This document shows, in pieces, positions 8,949 to 16,587 of a DNA stretch of 20,557 nucleotides (position 1 is its first letter; every line of letters begins with the position of its first letter). Below the pieces are notes generated by a model. The model made no database searches, was not told the origin of the DNA, and saw only the letters and a program-made list of their open reading frames with translations. This DNA comes from an uncultured Caulobacteraceae bacterium. GTDB lineage: Bacteria > Pseudomonadota > Alphaproteobacteria > Caulobacterales > Caulobacteraceae. The position numbers were made by a program, and so were the translations under genes. The stretch covers positions 1 through 20,557 of the forward strand of contig CALEOQ010000358.1 of NCBI GenBank assembly GCA_937910255.1, in the 5' to 3' direction.

Positions 8949-9872
8949 ATGTTGCGTTTCATAGGCCGACGCCTTCTCATCGCGATCCCGACGCTTTTCC
9001 TGGTGGTCACGGTCGCCTTCTTCATGATGCGCGCCGCCCCCGGCAGCCCGTTCGACGGCGACCGCAAGCTCTCGCCGGAGATCGAGGCCAATGTCATGGC
9101 CAAGTACGGCATGGACCGGCCGCTGCACGAACAGTACGGCGCCTATCTGGCCGGCGTGGCGCAGGGCGATCTCGGCCCGTCGCTGAAATACAAGGACAAG
9201 ACCGTCCTGCAGATCCTGCAGGAGAATTATCGCGTCAGCCTGACGCTCGGTCTCTCGGCCATCATCCTGGCCACGATCGTCGGCGTCAGCCTCGGCGTGC
9301 TGGCCGCCCTGCGACAGAACCAGACCACCGACTATGTGGTGATGACCATCGCCATATTGGGGGTCTGTATTCCCACCTTTGTCACCGCCCCAGTCCTGGT
9401 GCTTGTGATCGCCTCCAAGCTCGGATGGCTGCCCAGCGCCGGCTGGAACGGCGGGGCCCTGCCCAACCTGGTCCTGCCCATCGTGGTCCTGACCCTGCCG
9501 CAGGTGGCGATCATCTCGCGCCTGACCCGGGCCGGCATGGTCGAGGTGCTGCGGTCGAACTATATCCGCACGGCCCGCGCCAAGGGCCTGCCGGAGAACC
9601 GCATCGTGCGCCGCCACGCCCTGCGCGCGGCCATCCTGCCTCTGGTCAGCTATCTGGGGCCGGCGGCGGCGGGCCTGATCACCGGCTCGCTGGTGGTGGA
9701 GAAGATTTTCAACCTGCCGGGCCTGGGAAAGTTCTTCGTCATCAGCGCGCTCCAGCGCGACTACACCGTGGTCATGGGCATGGTGATCTTCTACGCCGCC
9801 CTGATCCTGATTTTGAACCTGATCGCCGACCTGCTGCACGCGGTTCTCGATCCGCGCGTGAGACTGTCATGA
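8949..9872 (+). CDS. oppB: Oligopeptide ABC transporter permease, OppB type
   Basis: An inner-membrane permease that pairs with OppC to pass oligopeptides delivered by OppA. The start at 8949 gives MLRFIGRRLLIAIPTLFLVV and a 307-residue protein, nearly the same length and N-terminus as E. coli OppB (306). Upstream in-frame codons exist but add a non-homologous basic tail. Shared blocks include FFMMRAAPGSPFDG, GDLGPSLKYKD, the SNYIRTARAKGLP EAA-type loop that contacts the ATPase (~210-235), and DPRVRL at the end. Six transmembrane segments are expected. Its stop overlaps the oppC start (ATGA), so translation is coupled. TTGACA at 8868-8873 may be a -35 element, but no convincing -10 follows. 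Confidence 0.93.
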   Translation: MLRFIGRRLLIAIPTLFLVVTVAFFMMRAAPGSPFDGDRKLSPEIEANVMAKYGMDRPLHEQYGAYLAGVAQGDLGPSLKYKDKTVLQILQENYRVSLTLGLSAIILATIVGVSLGVLAALRQNQTTDYVVMTIAILGVCIPTFVTAPVLVLVIASKLGWLPSAGWNGGALPNLVLPIVVLTLPQVAIISRLTRAGMVEVLRSNYIRTARAKGLPENRIVRRHALRAAILPLVSYLGPAAAGLITGSLVVEKIFNLPGLGKFFVISALQRDYTVVMGMVIFYAALILILNLIADLLHAVLDPRVRLS

Positions 9873-10777
9873 CCGGGACCATCCTGACGCCCGGCTCGCG
9901 CCGGGGCGCCGAAACCATGGAGAAGGCCGCCCGCGGGCGCAGCCTGTGGGACGACGCCCAGCGCCGTCTGCTGCGCAACAGGGCCGCGGTGGGCGGCATG
10001 ATCGTGCTCGGCCTGCTGGTGCTGGCGGCGATCATCGGCCCCTTCTTCACGCCTTACGCCTATGACCAGATCAACAAGGATCATGTCTGGGCGCCGCCCC
10101 TCACCCAGGGCCACCTGCTGGGCGCCGATTCCCTGGGCCGCGACCTGCTGGCGCGACTGTTGACGGGTTTGCGGGTCTCCCTGGCCATCGGCCTGGTGGC
10201 GACCTCGGTCTCCCTGATCATCGGCGTCGTCTGGGGGGCTGTGGCCGGCTATCTGGGCGGGCGGATCGACGAGATCATGATGCGCGTCGTCGACGTGCTC
10301 TATTCGCTGCCCTTCATCTTCTTCGTCATCCTGCTGATGGTCACCTTCGGCTCGAACATCATCCTGATCTTCGTGGCCATCGGGGCGGTGGAGTGGCTGA
10401 CCATGTCGCGGATCGTGCGCGGCCAGACCCTGTCTCTGAAGCACAAGGAATTCGTCGAGGCCGCCCGCGCCGCTGGCCTGGGCGACGGCGGCATCATCGC
10501 CAAGCACATCATTCCGAACCTGTTGGGGCCTGTGGTGGTCTATGTGACCCTGACCATCCCCGCCGTCATCCTGGCCGAGAGCTTCCTCTCGTTCCTCGGG
10601 CTGGGGGTGCAGCCGCCCATGGCCTCGCTGGGCACCCTGATCGCCAACGGGGCGCAGGACATGGAGCTGGCCTGGTGGCTGCTGGTCTTCCCCTCGCTCA
10701 CCATGGTGGTCACCCTGATGAGCTTCAACTTCATCGGCGACGGTCTGCGCGACGCCATCGATCCCAAGGACCGCTAG
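9869..10777 (+). CDS. oppC: Oligopeptide ABC transporter permease, OppC type
   Basis: The partner inner-membrane permease of OppB, 302 residues, the same as E. coli OppC. ATG 9869 overlaps the oppB TGA by three bases. An N-terminal cytoplasmic stretch is followed by a first helix (GGMIVLGLLVLAAIIGPFF), the periplasmic-loop motif GADSLGRDLLARLLTGLRVS, five further helices, and a full EAA loop (FVEAARAAGLGDGGIIAKHIIPN) for the ATPase contact. It ends in DGLRDAIDPKDR as family members do. No oppD or oppF follows; instead the gene ends in a palindrome shared with a convergent gene. The ATPases must be encoded elsewhere if the transporter is functional. Confidence 0.94.
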   Translation: MTGTILTPGSRRGAETMEKAARGRSLWDDAQRRLLRNRAAVGGMIVLGLLVLAAIIGPFFTPYAYDQINKDHVWAPPLTQGHLLGADSLGRDLLARLLTGLRVSLAIGLVATSVSLIIGVVWGAVAGYLGGRIDEIMMRVVDVLYSLPFIFFVILLMVTFGSNIILIFVAIGAVEWLTMSRIVRGQTLSLKHKEFVEAARAAGLGDGGIIAKHIIPNLLGPVVVYVTLTIPAVILAESFLSFLGLGVQPPMASLGTLIANGAQDMELAWWLLVFPSLTMVVTLMSFNFIGDGLRDAIDPKDR

Positions 10778-10798
10778 GCGGGGCGATCGCCCCGCCTA
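10775..10798. terminator. 24-bp perfect palindrome carrying both stop codons
   Basis: TAGGCGGGGCGA/TCGCCCCGCCTA is a perfect palindrome at 10775-10798. Its first three bases are the TAG of oppC and its last three are the TAG, on the other strand, of the convergent exported-protein gene. As RNA it folds into a very stable hairpin in both orientations. Neither side has a T-tract, so it would be a non-canonical bidirectional terminator or an mRNA 3'-end stabiliser. Confidence 0.6.
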
Positions 10799-11353
10799 TT
10801 CGACCCGGCGGGCGCGGACGGCGCGCTGGCCGTCCAGGTTCATGAAGAAGCTGCCCATGGAGGCCTTGCGGATCTCCACCTTGGTGCCCGCGCGGGGCTG
10901 GCGGACCACGTTCTCGGTGTCGGTCTGCTGCCAGACCGCCCCGTCCTCCAGTTCGATCACCCACTTGCCGCCCACCTGATAGGCGCGCTTGGCGATGCCC
11001 GTCACATTGTCGATCTCTTCGGGGGCCTCGCCGCGCTCGAACACCGCCAGGGAGGGGAGGGAGAAGCCAAAGGCCTGGCGGCGCACGCTGCGCGCCTGCT
11101 CCCGATCGACCACGACGATATCGCCCTTGGCCTCGGCCTGGTCCATGGCGCCGGCGGCCTGGTCATAGCAGGCGAGCCGGGCCGAATCCTCGCTGAGGCT
11201 GCGGCAGTCCAGCAACGACTGGAGGACCGCCGCGCGGCCGGGCGGGGAGGCGGGCGTCTGCCCCAGGACCGCCGTCGGCGCCAGCGCGCTCGCAGCGGCC
11301 AGCGCCAGCCCGAGTCTTGCCCCGGTCCAAAAACCTGTCATCGGTTGCCTCAT
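10796..11353 (-). CDS. Exported protein of unknown function with CRxxx..RLACYD motif
   Basis: From ATG 11353 this is 185 residues (MRQPMTGFW...), or 181 from ATG 11341. The N-terminus has a signal peptide: GARLGLALAAASALAPTAVLG followed by QTPAS. The mature part starts with LLDCRSLSEDSARLACYDQAA. That Cys-x(n)-Arg-Leu-x-Cys-Tyr-Asp pattern occurs near the N-terminus of many exported proteobacterial proteins, and its two cysteines may pair. A predicted beta-rich region follows (VGGKWVIELEDGAVWQQTD, GTKVEIRKASMGSFFMNLDG). I do not know a function. It sits in opposite orientation between oppC and oppA and starts right against oppA, so it interrupts what would otherwise be one opp cluster. Confidence 0.75.
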   Translation of the reverse strand: MRQPMTGFWTGARLGLALAAASALAPTAVLGQTPASPPGRAAVLQSLLDCRSLSEDSARLACYDQAAGAMDQAEAKGDIVVVDREQARSVRRQAFGFSLPSLAVFERGEAPEEIDNVTGIAKRAYQVGGKWVIELEDGAVWQQTDTENVVRQPRAGTKVEIRKASMGSFFMNLDGQRAVRARRVE

Positions 11354-13043
11354 GATCTTTCTGAGCCTCATTGAAGAGGTCCGCCGCGCTCGGCGCAATC
11401 TCTTCTCGCGCCCGTCCGCCCTCGCGGCGCTGCTTCTTTCCATGTCCCTCGGCGCGGTCGCAGCCTGCGCGCCCCAGGCGCCGGCCCGGCCCGACTGCCC
11501 GGAGGGGCAGGTCTGCATCCTGATCGGCAACGGTTCGGAGCCGGCGACCCTGGATCCGCACAAGGCCACCGGCACCTGGGAAAGCCGCATCCTGTCCGAC
11601 GCCTTCATGGGCCTGACCCAGGATGATGCGGCCGGCGGCACCGTGCCGGGCATGGCCGAGCGCTGGGAGACCAGCGCCGATGGTCTGGTCTGGACCTTCC
11701 ATCTGCGGGACGCCGTCTGGTCGGACGGCGCGCCGCTGACGGCCGACGACTTCGTCTTTTCCCTGCAGCGGATCCTGCGGCCGGAGACGGCGTCGGAATA
11801 CGCCTCGCTGCTCTACTTCATCGCCGGCGCCCAGGCGGTCAACGAGGGTGACGCCCCGGCCGAGACCCTCGGCGTCCGGGCCATCGATCCGCGGACCCTG
11901 GAGATCCGCCTTGTCCATCCCGCGCCCTACATCCTGGAGGTGGCCAAGCACCAGACCATGTCGCCAGTGCCCAAGCACATGGTCGAAAAGCTGGGAGACG
12001 CCTGGGTTCAGCCGGAGAACATCGTCTCCAACGGGCCCTACACGGTCGAGACCTGGCGGCTTGGCGACTATGTGAAGCTGATCAAGAACCCCCTGTTCTT
12101 CGAGGCCGAGGACGTCTGCATCGACCAGGTCTACTATTATCCGACCACCGATGCGGCGAGCGCCGAGCGGCGCGTGCGCCGGGGCGAGCTGGACCTGTTC
12201 TTCAACATCCAGTCCAACCGGATCGGTTTCCTGCGCGGGGAGATCCCCGACTATGTGAAGACCCACACCTATCTCGGCGTCGCCTATCTGGCCTTCAATT
12301 CCAATGTCGAGGCGCTGCAGGATATCCGGGTGCGCCGGGCCGTCAGCATGGCCATCGATCGCGAATTCATCACCGACAAGCTGCTGCGGGGCGGTCAGAC
12401 GCCGGCCTACAACTATGTGCCGCCCGGGGTGGCCAACTATGTCTCGCCGCCGCTTCCGGAATGGGCCAGCTGGACATTTGAGCAGCGCCAGGCCGAGGCC
12501 CGCCGGCTGCTGGCCGAGGCCGGCTACACGGCCGACAACCCCCTCAAGCTCGAGATCAAGCACCGGAATTCGCCCGATCCCACCCTGTTCATGCCCGCCA
12601 TCCAGGCCGACCTGAAGCAGGTGGGCATTGATCTGTCCCTGGCTCAGAACGAGGTCCAGATCGCCTATGCGGCCTATCGCGTGCGCGACTTCGAGATCGC
12701 CGACGCCGGCTGGGTGGCCGACTACAACGACGCCATGAGCTTCCTCTATCTCAACCAGAGCTCGGCTGGCGCGCAGAACTACGGGGACTACAGCAATCCC
12801 GCCTATGACGAATTGCTGCGCAAGGCCGACAATGAGCCCGACGCCGCGACCCGGGCCGGCTATCTGTCGGAGGCCGAACGTATCGTTCTCGCCGATGCGC
12901 CCATCGTGCCGGTCTATTTCCTGAACAGCAGCGCCCTGGTGAATCCGCGGGTGACGGGATGGGTCGGAAACATAATCGACCACCACCGCACGCGATATCT
13001 GTGCCTGGAAGGCGCCGCCGCCTCAGATCGAGGCATAAATTGA
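11352..13043 (+). CDS. oppA: Peptide ABC transporter substrate-binding lipoprotein, OppA type
   Basis: A 563-residue SBP_bac_5 family protein that binds oligopeptides in the periplasm and hands them to OppBC. The N-terminus has a basic region, a hydrophobic core (PSALAALLLSMSLGAVAAC) and a lipobox VAAC, so it should be a lipoprotein, unlike the soluble OppA of E. coli. Family blocks seen are GSEPATLDPHKATG, VWSDGAPLTADDFVFSLQRIL, NGPYTVETW, NPLFFEAEDVCIDQVYYYPT, VRRAVSMAIDREFI and AGWVADYNDAMSFL. ATG 11352 is the only upstream start that keeps the signal peptide, and it overlaps the ATG of the divergent gene, so promoters must lie inside neighbouring coding DNA. The ligand is not determinable from sequence. 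Confidence 0.92.
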   Translation: MIFLSLIEEVRRARRNLFSRPSALAALLLSMSLGAVAACAPQAPARPDCPEGQVCILIGNGSEPATLDPHKATGTWESRILSDAFMGLTQDDAAGGTVPGMAERWETSADGLVWTFHLRDAVWSDGAPLTADDFVFSLQRILRPETASEYASLLYFIAGAQAVNEGDAPAETLGVRAIDPRTLEIRLVHPAPYILEVAKHQTMSPVPKHMVEKLGDAWVQPENIVSNGPYTVETWRLGDYVKLIKNPLFFEAEDVCIDQVYYYPTTDAASAERRVRRGELDLFFNIQSNRIGFLRGEIPDYVKTHTYLGVAYLAFNSNVEALQDIRVRRAVSMAIDREFITDKLLRGGQTPAYNYVPPGVANYVSPPLPEWASWTFEQRQAEARRLLAEAGYTADNPLKLEIKHRNSPDPTLFMPAIQADLKQVGIDLSLAQNEVQIAYAAYRVRDFEIADAGWVADYNDAMSFLYLNQSSAGAQNYGDYSNPAYDELLRKADNEPDAATRAGYLSEAERIVLADAPIVPVYFLNSSALVNPRVTGWVGNIIDHHRTRYLCLEGAAASDRGIN

Positions 13044-13126
13044 TCGTCAAGCGCCTTGGCCATGGCCGGTATGTGTCCTCAATGTGACAGGTATGGGTCG
13101 AAAACATTGCGGCTTGTTAATGGCCG

Positions 13127-13165
13127 TTGACCCCCCTTCGGTAACCTCCGTAACTCACACGTAAC
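13127..13165 (+). promoter_or_regulatory. GTAAC triplet repeat upstream of the TonB receptor
   Basis: Three direct GTAAC copies occur at 13141-13145, 13150-13154 and 13161-13165. The first and third extend to GTAACC and are 20 bp apart, about two helical turns. Just upstream is TTGACCC (13127-13133), a possible -35 element, so the repeats would overlap the promoter core. No convincing -10 was found. A regulator-binding array is possible but unproven. Confidence 0.35.
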
Positions 13166-13261
13166 CGGGGTCGATCTTCGATCCGCGGGAAATCTGTTTT
13201 GTGGGGAGCGGCTCTGCGAGCGTCCGAGGGACGCGAGTTTGGCCCGCTGGAGGATCTGACC

Positions 13262-16234
13262 TTGAACATCAAATCCAAGCGAGAGCGCCTGTTGGCGTCC
13301 TCGATGATCTGTGGCGCTGCGTTCGCCGTTATGGCGGTGTCGCCGGCCGCTGCGCAGCAGGTCGCCGAAGTCGAGGAACTTGTTGTCACCGGTTCGCGCA
13401 TCCAGGTGCCTGGCCTTGAATCGGCCAGCCCGATCGTGACCGTCGGCGCCGCCGAAATCGGCCTGCAGCAGCAGCCTGAAGTGGAAAAGATCATCCGCTT
13501 CCTGCCGATCTCCGTCCCCTCGGACGGCGACGCGGTGAACAACGGCACCGCCGGCGTGTCCACCATCAACCTGCGCGGCCTGGGCGCCCAGCGGAACCTG
13601 GTGCTGATCGACGGCCAGCGGGTCACCCCCTACAACACCGACGGTCGCGTCGACGTGTCGGTCATCCCGACCGCCTTCCTTGAGCGCATCGACGTCATCA
13701 CCGGCGGCGCCTCGGCCGTGTACGGTTCGGACGCCATCTCCGGCGCCGTGAACTTCGTGCTGAAGAAGAACTTCGAAGGCGTCGAACTGGACACCAAGTA
13801 CCAGGTGACCGGCGAAGGCGACGGCGAAGTCGTCACCACCTCGCTGACCTTCGGCTCCAACGTGGCCGACGGCCGCGGCAACGTCGCCATGTCGATGAAC
13901 TATTCCAAGCGTGACGGCGTCCTGCTCGGCGCCCGCCCGCTCGGCAACCTCGGCATCGTCACCGCCAGCGGCGCCAACTATCAGAACTTCCTCGACGGCG
14001 TTCAGCCGACCCCGTCGCCGGCCGGCTGCGGCGGCCCCAACGCGGTGGCCGCTGGTGGTTCGACCACGACCATCCCGACCCGCACCCAGATCACCGGCGT
14101 GGGCGCGGCCCAGTTCCAGTTCCGTGAAAACGGCGACCTGGGCCCCAACTGCTCGGTCTTCAACTTCAACCCCTACAACTACTACCAGACCCCGCTGGAG
14201 CGTTACGGCGCGACCGCGATCGGCTATTACGAGCTGACCGACAACATCGAAGCCTATGGCCGGGTGATCTACTCCTCGACCAACGTGACCCAGCAGGTCG
14301 CGCCGTCGGGCATCTTCGGCAACTCGTTCTTCGTGCCGCTGAGCAACCCCTTCCTGACCGCTCAGGCGCAGTCGACCCTGATCAACGCCGCCAACACGGC
14401 GAACGCTGCGGGCACCCTGCCGGCCTCCAGCTGGCGCGACCTGAACAACAACGGCACGGTGGACGCCGCCGACGACCTCAGCCTCGTGATCCGTCGCCGG
14501 ACCGTCGAGCTGGGCGCCCGCTCGACGACCTACGACAACAACCTGTTCCAGTTCACCCTCGGCCTGCGCGGCACGCTGATGGACACCTACAACTGGAACG
14601 TCTACCTCCAGAAGGGTCAGGTTGACCGGACCAACGTCTCGGCCGGCTACACCAACACGACCAACTTCGGCAACGCGCTGAACGCCGTCTCCACCACCCA
14701 GTGCCGCGTCGACACCGCCGCCTGCGTGCCGATCAACGTCTTCGGCGCCTTCGGCTCGATCACCCCGGAAATGGCCGCCTATTCCAGCGCCACCGGCATC
14801 ATCACCGAATCCTACGAGCAGACCGTGTTCAACGCGTCTGTGAACGGTGAACTGGCCGCCCTGCAAAGCCCCTGGGCGAACACCCCGGTGGCCGCCTCGC
14901 TCGGTGTCGAGTACCGCGAAGAACTCGGTAACTTCACCCCCGACGAGTGCTGGAAGCTCGCTCCGGTCAGCTGCCTCGGCGGCGCCGGCGGCAACCAGCT
15001 GCCGATCTCCGGCGGCTTCGACGCCCACGAGATCTTCGGCGAAATGATCGTTCCGATCGCCATGGACCAGCCCTTCATCCGGGCGCTGGGCCTCGAACTC
15101 GGCTACCGCTATTCGGACTACAACCCGACCGGCAGCTACAGCACCTGGAAGATTGGTGGGAACTACGAGCCCATCGACGGCCTGCGCTTCCGTGTCATGC
15201 GTCAGCGCGCCGCCCGCGCCCCGAACGTCGGCGAAATCGCCGCGCCGGTGGTCACGGCTCTGCGGAACGCCGACTACGACTACTGCTCGCTGGGCAACCC
15301 CAACGCCATCTCGGCGGAACTGCGCGCCCGTTGTATCGCCACCGGCATGACGGCCGCTCAGGTGGGTACGGTCCAGGACATCGTCTCGGGCCAGATCAAC
15401 ACCTTCGAAGGCACCGACCTCCAGAACCTGCCTTCGGCGGAACTGGCCGACACCACCACCGCCGGCATCGTCTGGGAGCCTGGCTTCCTGACCGCCCTGC
15501 GTCGTCCGGTGCTCTCGATCGACTACTATGACATCGAGGTGAAGGACTACATCGGCGCCTTCTCCGCCCAGGAAACCCTGGACGGCTGCTACCTCTCGGG
15601 CATCCAAGAGTTCTGCGACCGCATCGTCCGTGTGAACGGCGACATCGCTTCGCCGGGCTCGGGCGTCCAGCGCTACACCACCAACCTGAACTACATCCGC
15701 GCTGAAGGTGTGGAAGCGGCCGTGAACTTCGGTCTCGACCTCGACACCGTCGGCCTGGACCAGCGTTGGGGCAGCCTGGCCTTCTCCTGGACGGGTAACT
15801 ACTACCTGACCAACGAGTCGCGCTCGAGCACCACGGTTCCGGAGATCGACTGCCTGGGCTACTACGGCACCAGCTGCGGTAACCCGACCCACAAGTTCCG
15901 CTTCGTGCAGCGCACGACCTGGAGCATGGGCGACCTGCAACTGTCCTACCTGTGGCGCTACCTCGACAGCGTCGAGATCGAGCCGGTCCAACAGGCGAAC
16001 ACCTTCGCGGCCTTCCGTGAGATCGACTCCTACAGCTACATCGATCTGGCGGCGAGCTACGCGTTCAACGACGTGACCAAGCTGACGGTCTCGGTCCAGA
16101 ACGTGTTCGAGAAGGATCCCCCGGTCCTCGGCAACGAAGCGGCCACCACCTCGGCCAACTCGGGCAACACCCTGCCCAGCGCCTATGACACCCTCGGCCG
16201 CATCTTCGTGGTCGGTCTGAACCTGCGGTTCTAA
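13262..16234 (+). CDS. TonB-dependent outer-membrane receptor
   Basis: A 990-residue outer-membrane transporter driven by TonB-ExbBD. TTG at 13262 is chosen as start because GGAGG (13249-13253) lies eight bases upstream and the protein then begins with a normal signal peptide (basic KSKRER, hydrophobic core, cleavage near AAA-QQ at residue 31). A TonB-box-like EVEELVVTGSRI follows. The plug (~50-170) has NLRGLGAQRNLVLIDGQRV and GGASAVYGSDAISGAVNFV. The barrel ends in GRIFVVGLNLRF with a terminal aromatic residue. The mature protein has exactly 12 cysteines, in six close pairs, and a calcium-loop-like motif at 393-405. The substrate is unknown; the nearby oppA/oppBC suggests peptides, but that is inference. 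An intrinsic terminator follows. Confidence 0.93.
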   Translation: MNIKSKRERLLASSMICGAAFAVMAVSPAAAQQVAEVEELVVTGSRIQVPGLESASPIVTVGAAEIGLQQQPEVEKIIRFLPISVPSDGDAVNNGTAGVSTINLRGLGAQRNLVLIDGQRVTPYNTDGRVDVSVIPTAFLERIDVITGGASAVYGSDAISGAVNFVLKKNFEGVELDTKYQVTGEGDGEVVTTSLTFGSNVADGRGNVAMSMNYSKRDGVLLGARPLGNLGIVTASGANYQNFLDGVQPTPSPAGCGGPNAVAAGGSTTTIPTRTQITGVGAAQFQFRENGDLGPNCSVFNFNPYNYYQTPLERYGATAIGYYELTDNIEAYGRVIYSSTNVTQQVAPSGIFGNSFFVPLSNPFLTAQAQSTLINAANTANAAGTLPASSWRDLNNNGTVDAADDLSLVIRRRTVELGARSTTYDNNLFQFTLGLRGTLMDTYNWNVYLQKGQVDRTNVSAGYTNTTNFGNALNAVSTTQCRVDTAACVPINVFGAFGSITPEMAAYSSATGIITESYEQTVFNASVNGELAALQSPWANTPVAASLGVEYREELGNFTPDECWKLAPVSCLGGAGGNQLPISGGFDAHEIFGEMIVPIAMDQPFIRALGLELGYRYSDYNPTGSYSTWKIGGNYEPIDGLRFRVMRQRAARAPNVGEIAAPVVTALRNADYDYCSLGNPNAISAELRARCIATGMTAAQVGTVQDIVSGQINTFEGTDLQNLPSAELADTTTAGIVWEPGFLTALRRPVLSIDYYDIEVKDYIGAFSAQETLDGCYLSGIQEFCDRIVRVNGDIASPGSGVQRYTTNLNYIRAEGVEAAVNFGLDLDTVGLDQRWGSLAFSWTGNYYLTNESRSSTTVPEIDCLGYYGTSCGNPTHKFRFVQRTTWSMGDLQLSYLWRYLDSVEIEPVQQANTFAAFREIDSYSYIDLAASYAFNDVTKLTVSVQNVFEKDPPVLGNEAATTSANSGNTLPSAYDTLGRIFVVGLNLRF

Positions 16235-16257
16235 GACCCGCTGGAGAGCAAGAGTTG

Positions 16258-16292
16258 GGGCGGCGGACTTCGGTCCGCCGCCCTTTCTTTTT
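16258..16292 (+). terminator. Intrinsic terminator of the TonB receptor gene
   Basis: GGGCGGCGGAC (16258-16268), loop TTCG, then GTCCGCCGCCC (16273-16283) form a perfect 11-bp stem closed by a C(UUCG)G tetraloop, followed by TTTCTTTTT (16284-16292). It starts 23 bases after the TAA and is the clearest rho-independent terminator in the window. Confidence 0.95.
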
Positions 16293-16587
16293 GTCTGGAT
16301 GTCGGCCGGCGGCCTTGTTGTGGCCAAGGCCAGCAAGCCCCTCTCACATTCGCGATCACCGATAGACCGGGGGCCGGGCGGCCTTGGTGGGCTCGCAGCT
16401 CATGGCCGCCTTGCCAGCGAAGTGGCGCGTGGTTTCCCGCATCTCCGTCTCGGGCCGCCTTTCGCCGGGCTAAGGCGTGCCTAGGCTGAAGGCGTGTGGA
16501 GCGGATGGCCCGAGCGCGCCTTAAGGCGCACGGCGCTCAGCCGGAATCCGGGCGAGGCCGGGGGTCGAAGCCCACTGGCCGTTGGCG
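16293..16587. other. Intergenic stretch between receptor terminator and sppA
   Basis: No gene is supported here. It contains a hairpin GGCCTTG (16311-16317) / CAAGGCC (16325-16331), a 14-bp palindrome GCGCCTTAAGGCGC (16516-16529) about 60 bases past the sppA stop that may help end that transcript, and an 8-bp direct repeat AAGGCGTG (16472-16479, 16489-16496). A 61-codon plus-strand frame (16299-16484) lacks a ribosome-binding site and a recognisable product. Confidence 0.5.

Noticed and set aside
8825..10777. A 650-codon plus-strand frame beginning upstream of oppB
   Set aside because: Only its last 302 codons are real (oppC from ATG 9869); the first part is an out-of-frame reading of oppB.
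13079..16336. A 1085-codon open frame on the minus strand opposite the TonB receptor
   Set aside because: GC-rich codon third positions make antisense stops rare; the product is low-complexity Val/Gly/Arg/Asp sequence with no family features, while the plus strand encodes a clear receptor.
16299..16484. A 61-codon plus-strand frame after the receptor terminator
   Set aside because: No ribosome-binding site, no hydrophobic or conserved pattern, and it lies just past a strong terminator.
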